Positions 27,284 through 36,608 are shown, counted from the stretch's first letter. The stretch: DNA of 55,213 nucleotides from an uncultured Lactobacillus sp. (GCA_910589675.1 CAJUTO010000008.1:1-55213), one strand, 5' to 3'. The notes: a model not told the origin generated them from the letters alone. Made by a program: numbers and translations.

Positions 27284-28570
27284 CTAATCTACAAATTCAA
27301 AAGTAAAGTCAGCTATTGAAACATCGTCGCCAGTTACTGCTCCATTTTCTCTCAAAGCTTCATCTACACCCAAGCGCTTTAATTTACGAGCTAGAAGCAT
27401 AATTCCATCAGTATGATCAAGGTTAGTTCTTTGGACAAGACGCTCTAGCTTATTGCCTGTAACAACAAAGCTGTGTTCGCCAGTTCTTTCAACCTTAAAT
27501 CCTTCATCTTCTGGTTTCTTATAAACATATTCTTTTTCGGCAACTTTAATTTCTGCTGGTTTTTCAGCTTCTTCTTTAGCAACTTCTTCAACAAGATCTG
27601 CGGTCTTACCCATTAGTTCACTAACACCCTTATGGGTAACACTAGAAATAGGATAGACAGTTTTATCTCCTAGTTTCTTCTTAAATTCCTCAAATTTTTC
27701 TTCACTACCAGGAATATCCATTTGTGTTGCTACAATAATTTCTTTCTTGGTAGTTAAGTCCTTAGTGTAGCCTGCTAATTCCTTGCGAATTGTCTCATAG
27801 TCTTCGTAAGCATCCCGACCATTGTTTGGATCCATTGAAACTAAGTGCAGAATTACTTTTGTACGTTCAACATGGCGCAAGAACTGAATTCCAAGTCCAA
27901 CACCTTTTGAAGCACCTTCAATTAATCCTGGTAAGTCAGCCATTGAAAAATCACGACCGTCTGGAAGAACAACCATTCCTAAGTTAGGAGTTAAAGTTGT
28001 AAATTCATAAGCAGCAATCTTTGGCTTAGCCTTAGTTACAACAGATAACAAGGTTGACTTACCAACAGATGGGAATCCTACTAGCCCGACATCAGCTAAG
28101 ACCTTTAATTCCAAGCGTAAAGTACGGAATTCTCCCGGTTCACCATTTTCAGCAATTTCTGGAGCAGTTCTTGTTGGAGTGGCAAAGTGAATATTACCTC
28201 TACCGCCTTTTCCTCCGTGAGCTACTACCAATTCTTGACCATTTTCAACTAAGTCGCCCAAAAGCTCGCCAGTATTAAAATCATAGACACTTGTTCCCAT
28301 CGGAACTTTTAATCTTACATCTTTTGCTCCGCGGCCATATTGTGATTTAATACGACCATTTTCACCGTTATCTGCCTTAAACTTACGTCTAAAGCGGAAA
28401 TCCATTAAGGTTCTTAGGCCGGAGTCAGCAACTAAAATAATACTGCCTCCGCGGCCTCCGTCTCCACCGGCTGGTCCACCAAGTGGAACATATTTCTCAT
28501 GTCGAAAAGCAACGGCACCGTCGCCGCCCTTTCCTGCTTGTACATCTATTTTTGTTTGGTCGACAAACAT
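27284..28570 (-). CDS. obgE: Ribosome-associated GTPase Obg
   Basis: 428 residues in the standard order: the glycine-rich Obg fold ([33 protein letters not shown]), the GTPase domain (P-loop GFPSVGKST, then [10 protein letters not shown]) and the C-terminal OCT domain. It binds the 50S subunit and links ribosome assembly to growth state. Start: ATG behind AAAGGAGGC. It is followed closely by the acyltransferase gene. Confidence 0.97.
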   Translation of the reverse strand: MFVDQTKIDVQAGKGGDGAVAFRHEKYVPLGGPAGGDGGRGGSIILVADSGLRTLMDFRFRRKFKADNGENGRIKSQYGRGAKDVRLKVPMGTSVYDFNTGELLGDLVENGQELVVAHGGKGGRGNIHFATPTRTAPEIAENGEPGEFRTLRLELKVLADVGLVGFPSVGKSTLLSVVTKAKPKIAAYEFTTLTPNLGMVVLPDGRDFSMADLPGLIEGASKGVGLGIQFLRHVERTKVILHLVSMDPNNGRDAYEDYETIRKELAGYTKDLTTKKEIIVATQMDIPGSEEKFEEFKKKLGDKTVYPISSVTHKGVSELMGKTADLVEEVAKEEAEKPAEIKVAEKEYVYKKPEDEGFKVERTGEHSFVVTGNKLERLVQRTNLDHTDGIMLLARKLKRLGVDEALRENGAVTGDDVSIADFTFEFVD

Positions 28571-28675
28571 TATGTGCCTCCTTTATATATCAATTTATAA
28601 TTAAAAATTTCCTTAAAGTTTCTTAACTATAATACCATATCAAGCCTCATTAAATCAGGTCTTTTATTGGTTAAT

Positions 28676-30478
28676 TTATAAACTCAATTTTACAGTTTGT
28701 GCTTGCGGAAGAGTTAGACCAGCTTCTCTTAATTCATCCACTGATGCTTCTTTAATTTTCTTTAAAGAACCAAACTTTCTTAGGAGCTTATTTCTAGATT
28801 TAGGCCCAATACCCTTAATTTCATCTAATTTACTTGAAAGAGCATTTTTGGCATGAGTTCTTCTATGAAAAGTAATTGCAAAGCGGTGAACTTCATCCTG
28901 AATTCTGGTCATTAAGTAAAATCCCTCAGATTTTGGATCTAAAGGAATTAGCTTTAATTCTTCTCCCTTCGTAGGATCACCAAAAATCAAGTGATTAGTT
29001 CGGTGATGATCATCCTTTACCATTCCGGCGACAGGAATATTTACATTCAATTCATTTCTTAACACATCCAAACAAGCTTCAACTTGAATCTGACCACCAT
29101 CCATTAAAATAAGATCTGGCATTTTTTTATGTTCTTTTAAAAGTCGACTGTATCGTCTTCTAACTACTTCACGGGTGTTTCCTACTTCATCAGCCGCATT
29201 TTGATGTTCAACCTCACCCTTTAATTTGTATTTACGATATTCATGTTTATCAGCTTCACCATCAGTAAATACTACCAAAGCAGAAACAGGGTCAGCTCCC
29301 TGAATATGAGAGTGGTCAAAACTTTCAATTCTATGTCCATACGGCAGCCCTAAAGCGTCAAAAATTTCTTTTTGTGCTCCCTTAGTTTTACGATTACCTA
29401 GTTCTAAGAGGCGGAATTTTTCATCTAGTTTCAACTTAGCATTGTCATGAGCCATTTCCAACAAGGCTTTCTTTTGACCACGTTGTGGTGTTCTTACGGG
29501 TACCTTTAGCACCTCAGATAAAGATTCATTATCAATTCCAGCCGGTACTAAAACTTCTTTTGGTAAAACACGATTACGCTGTCCATAAAATTGAGCAATG
29601 AAGGAAACGAAAGCATCTTGTGGATCATTAGTATCAGTTAAAGGAAATAGTCTTGTTTCACGACGTAATAACTTAGCCTGTCTTAAAAAGAAAATTTGGA
29701 TTGAAATCCAAGACTTATCAACGTAAAAATTAAAGATATCCCGTTGAGTATGATCATTAGAAATAATCTTTTGTTTCTCAACAGTTTGTTCGATATATTT
29801 CAATTGATCCCTAATTTCAGCAGCACGTTCAAATTCTAGATCCATTGAAGCTTGTGTCATTTTTTCTGTCAAATCTTGCTTAACCTGGGCGATGTCTCCA
29901 TTTAAAAATCGCTTTATCTTTCTAATCTGAGCATCATAAGTACTCTTTGGCACCTCCTTAAAGCAAGCTCCCAAACATTGTCCCATGTGATAGTAAAGAC
30001 AGGGACGTCCTTGATGACCGGTACATCTTCTTAGAGGCCAGACTTTTTGAATAAATTTCAAAGTTGCTTGCGCTGCATAAACATTTGGATAAGGTCCAAA
30101 ATAGTAACCGTGATCTTTATGAACAATTGATGTCAAACGTGTTTGCGGATCACGTTCATTAGTGATTTCAATGTAAGGATAGCCTGTGCCTTGCTTTAAC
30201 TGGACATTATAGTAAGGCTGATATTTTTTGATTAGTGTAATTTCTAACAAAAAAGATTCCTTATCGGATGAGACAGTAATTATATCAAAATCACGTATTT
30301 CACGTACAAGTTCAGCACGTCTCCCCACCTGTTTACTTTTAAAATAGGAACGAACGCGGTTCTTTAAGTTTTTAGACTTTCCCACATAAATCACATTACC
30401 ATTAACATCTTTCATTAAGTAGCAACCTGGCTTATCGGGCAAAAGTTTTAATTTATTTTCAATATGTTCCGTTGCCAT
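28676..30478 (-). CDS. uvrC: Excinuclease ABC subunit C
   Basis: 600 residues, the normal UvrC length. Domains in order: a GIY-YIG nuclease (GCYLMKDVNGNVIYVGKSKNLKNR), a Cys-rich region (RRCTGHQGRPCLYYHMGQCLGAC), a UVR motif (EKMTQASMDLEFERAAEIRDQL), an RNase-H-like nuclease (FDHSHIQGADPVSALVVF, LILMDGGQIQ) and a tandem helix-hairpin-helix (IKGIGPKSRNKLLRKFGSL). It makes both incisions in nucleotide excision repair. Start: ATG behind AATAGGAAGG. It is divergent from the nucleoside hydrolase gene. Confidence 0.97.
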   Translation of the reverse strand: MATEHIENKLKLLPDKPGCYLMKDVNGNVIYVGKSKNLKNRVRSYFKSKQVGRRAELVREIRDFDIITVSSDKESFLLEITLIKKYQPYYNVQLKQGTGYPYIEITNERDPQTRLTSIVHKDHGYYFGPYPNVYAAQATLKFIQKVWPLRRCTGHQGRPCLYYHMGQCLGACFKEVPKSTYDAQIRKIKRFLNGDIAQVKQDLTEKMTQASMDLEFERAAEIRDQLKYIEQTVEKQKIISNDHTQRDIFNFYVDKSWISIQIFFLRQAKLLRRETRLFPLTDTNDPQDAFVSFIAQFYGQRNRVLPKEVLVPAGIDNESLSEVLKVPVRTPQRGQKKALLEMAHDNAKLKLDEKFRLLELGNRKTKGAQKEIFDALGLPYGHRIESFDHSHIQGADPVSALVVFTDGEADKHEYRKYKLKGEVEHQNAADEVGNTREVVRRRYSRLLKEHKKMPDLILMDGGQIQVEACLDVLRNELNVNIPVAGMVKDDHHRTNHLIFGDPTKGEELKLIPLDPKSEGFYLMTRIQDEVHRFAITFHRRTHAKNALSSKLDEIKGIGPKSRNKLLRKFGSLKKIKEASVDELREAGLTLPQAQTVKLSL

Positions 30479-30558
30479 AAATTATTTTTCCTTCCTATTA
30501 AAATTCCCATAGTATTTTATCACGTTCCTTCTTAAAACCAAGTAAGATGACTTTTTTG

Positions 30559-30588
30559 TTTACTCAATCCTTCATTTTCTTATAGAAT
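30559..30588 (+). promoter_or_regulatory. Promoter of the nucleoside hydrolase - DedA pair
   Basis: TTTACT (-35), 18-nt spacer, TAGAAT (-10), about 30 nt before the start codon and in the intergenic region divergent from uvrC. Confidence 0.5.
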
Positions 30589-30619
30589 AGTAAATAGCCA
30601 AAAAGAAAGGTCGCAAATA

Positions 30620-31546
30620 ATGAAAAATATTTATTTTAATCATGATGGAAACATCGATGATTTAGTTTCACTTCTTTTACTCTTGCAAGCGCCTGATATT
30701 AAACTCATTGGAATTAGTGCCATTGATGGCGATGGATATATCGATCCCTCAGTGGAAGCTTGTCGGAAAATGGTCGATAGATTCAATTTACGTGGTGATA
30801 AATTAGAAGTTGCTCGCTCTAATTCACGTGCTGTTCATCAATTTCCAAAAGAGTGGCGGATGGCAACATACTCATTTAACTACTTTCCAATCTTAAATGA
30901 GAGCGGTGAAATTAAAACCCCAGAAGCTGCGTTGCCTGCTCATTTAGATATGATTGATAAAATTAAAAAAGCAGATGGTCCCGTTACCTTAGTAATGACT
31001 GGTCCAATCACTGATTTAGCTCGAGCATTAGACGAAGATGCTTCAATTCAATCAAAAATTGAAAAAGTCTACTGGATGGGTGGCTCTCTGGACGGACATG
31101 GAAACGTAGTTAGCGTTGATGCTGACGGCACTCAAGAATGGAATGCTTTTTGGGATCCGGATGCAGTGAGACGAGTTCTAGATTCCGATCTTAAAATTCA
31201 AATGGTCGGCTTAGAAAGTACCGAAGAACTTCCTTTAACTGATGAACTTCGTCAGCACTGGGCTAGTTTAAGAAAGTATCCAGCTATTGACTTAGTTGGT
31301 TTAGGATACAGCTTAATTATTTCTGTTCCAAATGCAGAGCTATATTTGTGGGACGTTTTAACCACTATGTCAGCTCTCTACCCTGAACTTGTTGAGACAC
31401 GTCAGGTAAAAGCAAATGTTATTACATCAGGGTTAGCAAGTGGTCGCATGTTTATCGACCCTAATGGAAAAGAAATTACTGAAGTAACAAAAGCAGATAA
31501 AGATTTATTCTTTAAGAAAGTAGATAAAATTTTAGAAAGACAATAA
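30620..31546 (+). CDS. Inosine-uridine preferring nucleoside hydrolase family protein
   Basis: 308 residues of the IunH fold, which cleaves the N-glycosidic bond of nucleosides. The N-terminal calcium motif is present but altered: Asn7-His-Asp9-Gly-Asn-Ile-Asp13-Asp14 instead of DxDxxxDD. Later signatures VTLVMTGPITDLARAL and KVYWMGGS are typical. The end region ELYLWDVLTTMSALYPE lacks the usual His next to the late Asp. It is therefore a divergent subgroup and substrate or activity may differ. Start: ATG behind GAAAGGT. The DedA gene follows after eight bases. Confidence 0.85.
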   Translation: MKNIYFNHDGNIDDLVSLLLLLQAPDIKLIGISAIDGDGYIDPSVEACRKMVDRFNLRGDKLEVARSNSRAVHQFPKEWRMATYSFNYFPILNESGEIKTPEAALPAHLDMIDKIKKADGPVTLVMTGPITDLARALDEDASIQSKIEKVYWMGGSLDGHGNVVSVDADGTQEWNAFWDPDAVRRVLDSDLKIQMVGLESTEELPLTDELRQHWASLRKYPAIDLVGLGYSLIISVPNAELYLWDVLTTMSALYPELVETRQVKANVITSGLASGRMFIDPNGKEITEVTKADKDLFFKKVDKILERQ

Positions 31547-31554
31547 ATATATAA

Positions 31555-32166
31555 ATGACAATTTGGTTAACACACTTTATCGAAAATTTCGGCTATCTTG
31601 CCATTATTCTTTTAATTGCCGTTGAAAATATTTTTCCACCTATTCCTTCAGAAGTGATTTTGACCCTTGGAGGATTCCTAGTTAGTGGAACTAAATTAAC
31701 TCTAATCGGAGTTATCCTAGCTTCAACTTTAGGATCAATTATTGGTGCGATTATTCTATTTTCAATAAGTCGTAATCTAACACTGCCACGACTTGAAAAA
31801 TTACTTGAAACTAAATTATTTAAACTTTTAGGATTTAAAAAAGATGATGCTCAAAAAGCCATTGATTGGTTCGACAAACATGGAATTGGCGCCATTTTTT
31901 ACGGACGTTGCATCCCTGTTGTTAGAAGTTTAATCTCAATTCCCGCAGGTATTGCCCATGTCGGCTGGACTAAATTTCTAGTCTTGACTACTTTAGGTAG
32001 TTTAGTTTGGAATAGTGTATTAGTTGGTTTAGGGCACTATATGGGAAAGAATTGGCAAGTCGTAGTTAGAATCTTTGATGATTACACAATCGTAATTATT
32101 ATCCTTTTACTAATTCTATTTATTTACTTTGGAATTAAATGGTACAAATCTCGAATTAAGAAGTAA
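31555..32166 (+). CDS. DedA family membrane protein
   Basis: 203 residues with the DedA/VTT (SNARE-associated) pattern: an N-terminal helix pair, ENIFPPIPSEVILTLGGFL, a GSIIGAIILF helix, and the signature FYGRCIPVVRSLISIPAGIAHVGWTKFL with conserved arginines. C-terminal helices include IVIIILLLILFIYFGI and the tail is basic. DedA proteins move lipid carriers such as undecaprenyl phosphate or other phospholipids across the membrane; the substrate here is not known. No clear ribosome site precedes the ATG, so it is probably coupled to the gene before it. Confidence 0.9.
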   Translation: MTIWLTHFIENFGYLAIILLIAVENIFPPIPSEVILTLGGFLVSGTKLTLIGVILASTLGSIIGAIILFSISRNLTLPRLEKLLETKLFKLLGFKKDDAQKAIDWFDKHGIGAIFYGRCIPVVRSLISIPAGIAHVGWTKFLVLTTLGSLVWNSVLVGLGHYMGKNWQVVVRIFDDYTIVIIILLLILFIYFGIKWYKSRIKK

Positions 32167-32182
32167 AATTTTGCTATATACT

Positions 32183-32216
32183 GGTTGGCGGACTGGAAGT
32201 TCGCCAACCTTTTTTG
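32183..32216 (+). terminator. Rho-independent terminator after the DedA gene
   Basis: GGTTGGCG / CGCCAACC stem of 8 bp, G+C-rich, followed by seven T on the plus strand. Confidence 0.9.
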
Positions 32217-32272
32217 TTATAATTAGATATATGTTAAAGTAACAATTACATTTTTGTTAATGAGGTATAAAA

Positions 32273-33070
32273 ATGCTATTTCCCTACGAAAAAAATTTTA
32301 ATCAATGGTGCAGTAGTCAAAATCTTGCGCCGCGAACAATTACTTCAATTAATCAATCGATCTATTATTTTTGGAACTATTTTTTACAAAATTCAAATTT
32401 AGAACCTAAAGTTAGTAATGTTTCTGCTCAAGATATCCGCGCCTTTATTGACCACTTAGAGCAAGATCAAAATAAAACAATTAGTACGATTAATAAGTAT
32501 GTTACCCATTTAAAGAAATATTTTTCTTTTCTCTATGACCACCAATTAGTTAAAAATTATCTTTTTACCGATTTACATGGCTATACTTTTGATCGAACTC
32601 CGCATATTTGTATTGATTGGATTGATCAGATTGATGAAATTATAACTTGGCCTGAAATTAGTCTTGATTGCAAAAAAGTTCTAATTTTGATTGCTCACGG
32701 CTTTGACCCAAAACAATTTCTTAATTTAAGTAAGGCTAATATTTCAAGTATTAAAAATTCAAACTATCGCTCTATTCTCCTGACTAATACTGAAGAAAAT
32801 CCTCTTATTTTTCAAACAAAGACCGGTAAACAAATCTCTGCCTTAACCTCTTTAACTAGAAAAATTGCTCCAGACAAGGACATTTTAAATTTTGATCTTA
32901 CCCCAGGAAAACTTCGCCTTTCTTACATTTACTATAAAGTAAATGACCCTAGCCTCTCTGACTTGAAATTAATGGAAATCCTACATTGTAATCGTAAGAG
33001 TTTGACTTATTATCGCAATCAACTAGATAAGCTTAAACTTGCTCCCTTTACACCAAAAAGAACGGTTTAA
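32273..33070 (+). CDS. Degenerate tyrosine recombinase-like protein
   Basis: 265 residues. The N-terminus looks like the SAM-like core-binding domain of Xer/integrase proteins (FNQWCSSQNLAPRTITSINQSI ... STINKYVTHLKKYFSFLYDHQLV). The C-terminal part can be laid against the XerD of this window. The box I arginine is Asp145 (AHGFDPKQFLNL against ATGMRVSELINL). In box II TPHTLRH reads TPGKLRL, so the His is Gly212 but Arg215 remains. ILGH reads ILHC, and the tyrosine region (TYYRNQ) is off by one. The protein is unlikely to recombine DNA; it may have been kept as a DNA-binding protein. The frame is intact, with a GAGG ribosome site and its own terminator. Confidence 0.75.
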   Translation: MLFPYEKNFNQWCSSQNLAPRTITSINQSIYYFWNYFLQNSNLEPKVSNVSAQDIRAFIDHLEQDQNKTISTINKYVTHLKKYFSFLYDHQLVKNYLFTDLHGYTFDRTPHICIDWIDQIDEIITWPEISLDCKKVLILIAHGFDPKQFLNLSKANISSIKNSNYRSILLTNTEENPLIFQTKTGKQISALTSLTRKIAPDKDILNFDLTPGKLRLSYIYYKVNDPSLSDLKLMEILHCNRKSLTYYRNQLDKLKLAPFTPKRTV

Positions 33071-33086
33071 AAACCGTTCTTTTTTC
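33056..33086. terminator. Bidirectional terminator overlapping the recombinase-like stop codon
   Basis: AGAACGGTT / AACCGTTCT stem with T6 on the plus strand and an A run on the other side, usable by the convergent oxidoreductase gene. The stop codon TAA lies in the loop. Confidence 0.85.
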
Positions 33087-33098
33087 TTATTATTAAAT

Positions 33099-33740
33099 TT
33101 AATACCAGGCTGGCTTATCACCGTCAGTTCCAGGCTTATCTAAACCAACATTACTCTTAAGATCCTCTGCTGGATTTTCAATTATATTAACTATATAGTC
33201 TGCTACACTCAAGCGAGACACTTCGGTTCCCTTGAATGGAGTTTGAGCACCAACAGTCTTTTCATAACTTACTTCATCTTTATTAGTTAACCAAGCTGGT
33301 CTAATAATGGTGTAATCTAAATCACTTTCTGTAATCTTATCAGCAGCTGCTCTATAAGTGGTTAAGTAAGAACCTAAAACATTCTTATTCCATTCACCAA
33401 ATTTTCCTGGTACTTCATTATAGATTCCTAGAGAAGAAACCCAAATTAAGCGCTTAATGCCATTTGCATCCATTGCTTTAACAACAGTTTCGGCTTGATC
33501 TTCAATGTTTGCCCCAGCTAAGTTTGCGTAAACTAGGTCAACACCTGCTAATGCTGCCTTTAATTCATTAAAGTTGCTTGCATCACCCTTGATTATCTCT
33601 TCTCGACTTTCATCAACTTGATGTAATTTATTAGGATGACGCAAATATAAAACCATATCTACATCCGTCTTCTTTAATAGCATTGGTTCAACTAATTGAG
33701 CAATTTGACCAGCAGCACCTAAAATAGCAATCTTTGTCAT
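33099..33740 (-). CDS. NAD(P)-binding atypical short-chain reductase
   Basis: 213 residues of the NmrA/YwnB-like NAD(P)H-binding type. The N-terminal Rossmann motif GAAGQIAQ is followed by LRHPNKL (a basic residue after strand 2 suggests NADPH). VDLVYANLAG, LIWVSSLGIYNEVPG and the YTIIRPAWL strand are typical. No classical SDR Tyr-Lys pair is clear, so a redox-sensing or isomerase-like role is as likely as dehydrogenase activity. Start: ATG behind GCGAGG. A short 12-codon frame with a strong ribosome site lies just upstream. Confidence 0.8.
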   Translation of the reverse strand: MTKIAILGAAGQIAQLVEPMLLKKTDVDMVLYLRHPNKLHQVDESREEIIKGDASNFNELKAALAGVDLVYANLAGANIEDQAETVVKAMDANGIKRLIWVSSLGIYNEVPGKFGEWNKNVLGSYLTTYRAAADKITESDLDYTIIRPAWLTNKDEVSYEKTVGAQTPFKGTEVSRLSVADYIVNIIENPAEDLKSNVGLDKPGTDGDKPAWY

Positions 33741-33795
33741 TTTTATTTTCCTCGCATCACAAAATCAATAATTTTAATGAAAAGTTCTACATATT

Positions 33796-33834
33796 TATTT
33801 GACTACAGTGCAAATTTGAATAATCTCAGTCATG
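33796..33834 (-). CDS. Possible 12-residue leader peptide (MTEIIQICTVVK)
   Basis: A very short minus-strand frame that starts with ATG six bases after a perfect AAGGAG and ends in TAA, 55 nt before the oxidoreductase start. The site and spacing are as good as those of the real genes nearby. It may be a leader peptide, an upstream frame that tunes the next gene, or the decayed start of an older gene. There is no codon-level evidence beyond the initiation signals. Confidence 0.3.
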
Positions 33835-34007
33835 ATTTTCTCCTTACCTAGCTATCCTCACTTACAATTTCATAGTATTGCTTATTATTAATAAGTCAAC
33901 TACTTAAGATCAATTTTATTATCTTTTTTGAATATTTCGTATAGATTTACTATTCGAAAGCACTACAATAGATAAAGGAGAACATTATTAGATAGAGAGG
34001 TAAAAAT

Positions 34008-35360
34008 ATGACTAATAAAAGTTCCGTACCTAAGAAACTTTCCTTTATATCTATCTATTTCTTAGGTATTAATGCAGTCATTGGATCAGGGACATTCCTG
34101 CTACCTTCTGTAATTTATCGTTACATGAACTTAACAGCTATTCTTGTTCTTCTCTGTACTGCTGTCACTGTCAGCATGATTGCTTTATGCTATGCTGACT
34201 TATCCAGCCGTTTCACACAATCCGGAGCCGCTTGGCTTTATTCATATAATGCTTTTGGGCGTTTTTCGGGTTATGAACTAGGTATTTTTACTTGGTTTTT
34301 AGGATGTACAACTCTTTCTGCTGAAGTAGTTGCTTTATTAACCATTCTAAAGAGTTTTCTACCTATTTTTAAAAATAATGCAGTCTACATTAGTGGAGTT
34401 ATCTTCTTAATTTTACTGTTTTCAATTATTAATTTCTTTGGTAGATCTTGGGTAAAAATTGTTAATAACATTTCAGCTGCAGCTAAGATTATTACATTAC
34501 TTGTCTTCATTATTGTGGGGGCCTTCTTTATTAAGAAAGCTCACTTTACTCCGGTAATTCCACATGCAGCTTTAACCGGTGTTGGCCCATTCTTTAAACA
34601 TTTTGGGGCTGCCTTCACACCAATTTTTTATTTATTTACTGGATTTTCTTTTATTCCAATTGCCGCAAAGCAAATGAATAATCCAGAAAAGAATATTCCA
34701 CGCGTTTTAATTGCAGTAATGACTAGTGTAACAATTCTAGATTGCTTGATGCTTTTAGTTGCAATTGGTTTAAGTGGGCAAAAACTAGGAAGTTATTCTA
34801 ATCCATTAGCGAGTGCTCTAAAGACTGGTGTTGGCCAATGGGGTTTTGCTTTTATGATTGTCGGAATGTTAATTTCAATCTTTGGAGTTGCCTTCAGTGC
34901 TTCATTTAATACTCCTTCACTTATTGCATCCCTTGCTACCGAACATGGGATGCTTCCTAAATGGATTGGTAAGAAAAATAAACACGATGCTCCTTGGGTT
35001 GGTATTATTTTTACCGCTGTTCTTTCAGGAGCCTTAGCTACTCAAAGCTACCTATTCCTTGTTTCATGTACAGTTTTAGCATCCTTTGTTCAATATGTGC
35101 CATCAATTTTAGCAGTCATTAAATTTAAGCATAGTAATGAATACCCAACACACGGTTTTTCACTACCTGGAAAATACACTATTCCAATTATTGCTTTGAT
35201 TATTTCTTGTTATATGGTTACTAACTTTACTCCTAAGACACTACTCTTAGGGGCTGTAGTTGCAGTGATTGCGGCTGCCTGCTACTTCTTTATTGATAAG
35301 GATGAAAAGTTAGAAAAAGAACATGAAGACTTTTTAGCTAAATTAAGACGAAAAAACTAA
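34008..35360 (+). CDS. APC-family amino acid permease
   Basis: 450 residues with about 12 transmembrane helices. The first helix contains the APC signature FLGINAVIGSGTFLLPS, where the unwound GSG segment binds the amino-acid backbone. Helix 6 has FSFIPIAAKQMNNPEKNIPRVL, the typical loop after the broken helix. The substrate cannot be read from sequence. The C-tail is charged and cytoplasmic. Start: ATG behind GAGAGG; a second AAGGAG lies about 30 nt further upstream with no matching start. A strong terminator follows. Confidence 0.9.
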   Translation: MTNKSSVPKKLSFISIYFLGINAVIGSGTFLLPSVIYRYMNLTAILVLLCTAVTVSMIALCYADLSSRFTQSGAAWLYSYNAFGRFSGYELGIFTWFLGCTTLSAEVVALLTILKSFLPIFKNNAVYISGVIFLILLFSIINFFGRSWVKIVNNISAAAKIITLLVFIIVGAFFIKKAHFTPVIPHAALTGVGPFFKHFGAAFTPIFYLFTGFSFIPIAAKQMNNPEKNIPRVLIAVMTSVTILDCLMLLVAIGLSGQKLGSYSNPLASALKTGVGQWGFAFMIVGMLISIFGVAFSASFNTPSLIASLATEHGMLPKWIGKKNKHDAPWVGIIFTAVLSGALATQSYLFLVSCTVLASFVQYVPSILAVIKFKHSNEYPTHGFSLPGKYTIPIIALIISCYMVTNFTPKTLLLGAVVAVIAAACYFFIDKDEKLEKEHEDFLAKLRRKN

Positions 35361-35398
35361 AAAAGTAAGCTGCTTATAAGATGCAGCTTACTTTTTTT
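35357..35398 (+). terminator. Rho-independent terminator of the permease gene
   Basis: AAAAGTAAGCTGC and GCAGCTTACTTTT form a perfect 13-bp stem with a T7 tail on the plus strand. Confidence 0.92.
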
Positions 35399-35455
35399 AG
35401 TTAAAGTTATAGGGTATAATTCACTTATCTTAATTCAAAGGAGCTAAAGATAGAT

Positions 35456-35584
35456 ATGGGTTTAACTTTTGAAAAAAATAATCAATTAGAAAAAATGCTT
35501 GATAAATTTGCTATCTTGCCAGATGATCCTAAAAAGAAAAAAGCTCAAAATAGCAAAGATAAGGACAAAAATAAAGATAAATAA
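35456..35584 (+). CDS. SPJ_0845-family small protein
   Basis: A 42-residue protein beginning MGLTFEKNNQLEKMLDKFAILPDDP and ending in a Lys/Asp-rich tail. Length and N-terminus match the small SPJ_0845-type proteins of lactobacilli and streptococci, whose function is unknown. Support for a real gene: a strong AAGGAG site, TATAAT at 35415-35420 upstream, a terminator on each side and intact coding to the stop. It is too short for most gene finders. Confidence 0.75.
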   Translation: MGLTFEKNNQLEKMLDKFAILPDDPKKKKAQNSKDKDKNKDK

Positions 35585-35585
35585 T

Positions 35586-35623
35586 AAAAGAGGTCGAAAC
35601 AATTATAGTTCCGACCTCTTTTA
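35586..35623. terminator. Bidirectional terminator between convergent small protein and surface protein genes
   Basis: AAAAGAGGTCG / CGACCTCTTTT stem of 11 bp, with T tracts usable on both strands. Confidence 0.88.
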
Positions 35624-35630
35624 TTGTCTA

Positions 35631-36473
35631 TTAGTTTCTTTTCTTTAATTTTTTACTCCAAATTACTGCACCACTTACGGCTGCAATTAATGCACCGCAA
35701 ATTATTACAAATGGATTAGTAGCCTTAGCCACAGTTTCTGGTAAGCGAGTAGCAACAGAAATTGGATTTGAACTCTTGTCCTTATCCTTTGAGTTACTTA
35801 CAACACTAACATTTTTTTCAGTAACAGTAGTTGATCCTAAATCCTTTACAACTACATCTTCGTTAGCTTTAGAACTGGATTTTGCTGCTTGATCTTTATC
35901 AATTTTCTCAACAGTAGTTGACTTCTCCATATGGTTATCAGCGTCTTTTGCAGAAGTCTTAGCTTCACTTTCTATTTGTGAGCTCTTAGCAGTTGATTTT
36001 GATGTTCCTGCAGCTGAAGAGTTTTTATCTGAAGAAGTAGTATTGGTATCCTCACTACTTTGACTAGCTGCACCATCTTTAACTGTTACGTAAACTGCTA
36101 ATCTTGATCTAGATCCATCTGGGAAAGTAACATAAACTGTTCCGTAACTAGTTCCAGCCTTATTAACTTCAGGCTTATTATCCCAAGCAGCTACTGTTCC
36201 AGCTGGAACCTGACTCCAATTAGAAATACCACTTGTTGCATCAGGTAAAACACCCTTAGTAGTAGTTAAAGCTTGTACAGTTAAGGGGTTAGTATAAGCT
36301 TGTAAATTCTTATGTTCTTCAAGTTGAGTTTGATAAGTCTTGGCTTGATCAGTAGTTGCGGTACTACTATCAGTACTTGCTGCAAAAGCAGTTCCACCTA
36401 CACTCAAAGATGCTAACATTGCAGCTGCACCCAAACTTGTAATGATACTTCTCTTCTTAACTTTTCTCATCAT
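35631..36473 (-). CDS. Wall-associated surface protein with Rib-type repeat and LPxT-like anchor
   Basis: 280 residues. The signal peptide (basic RKVKKRS, hydrophobic core, AFA|AS cleavage) is clear. Around residues 70-135 lies one Rib/alpha-like domain (GVLPDATSGISNWSQVPAGTVAAWDNKPEV ... GTVYVTFPDGSRSRLAVYVTVKD). A Ser/Thr/Lys-rich spacer follows. The C-terminus has a sorting-signal layout: LPETV, then a hydrophobic helix (FVIICGALIAAVSGAVIW) and KKLKKRN. The usual Gly after LPxT is Val, so sortase anchoring is uncertain. Start: ATG behind AGGAGCG. Upstream are a TATAAT box and a CcpA-like site. Confidence 0.82.
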   Translation of the reverse strand: MMRKVKKRSIITSLGAAAMLASLSVGGTAFAASTDSSTATTDQAKTYQTQLEEHKNLQAYTNPLTVQALTTTKGVLPDATSGISNWSQVPAGTVAAWDNKPEVNKAGTSYGTVYVTFPDGSRSRLAVYVTVKDGAASQSSEDTNTTSSDKNSSAAGTSKSTAKSSQIESEAKTSAKDADNHMEKSTTVEKIDKDQAAKSSSKANEDVVVKDLGSTTVTEKNVSVVSNSKDKDKSSNPISVATRLPETVAKATNPFVIICGALIAAVSGAVIWSKKLKKRN

Positions 36474-36530
36474 AATTCACGCTCCTGAGCAAGGTAAGCT
36501 ATACTTAAGCTTGCTGTTTTATTTACTTTT

Positions 36531-36561
36531 ATTATACCGTAGTTTTACAAAAATGTTACAA
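36531..36561 (-). promoter_or_regulatory. Promoter of the surface protein gene
   Basis: Minus-strand TATAAT (-10) with TTGTAA 19 nt upstream (or GTAACA at 17 nt). The 5' leader between promoter and start can form an AGCAAG / CTTGCT hairpin just before the ribosome site. Confidence 0.5.
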
Positions 36562-36608
36562 ATTAAGATTTTTTTTACATTCTTTGTAATATTTTAAGAA
36601 ATAAACAT

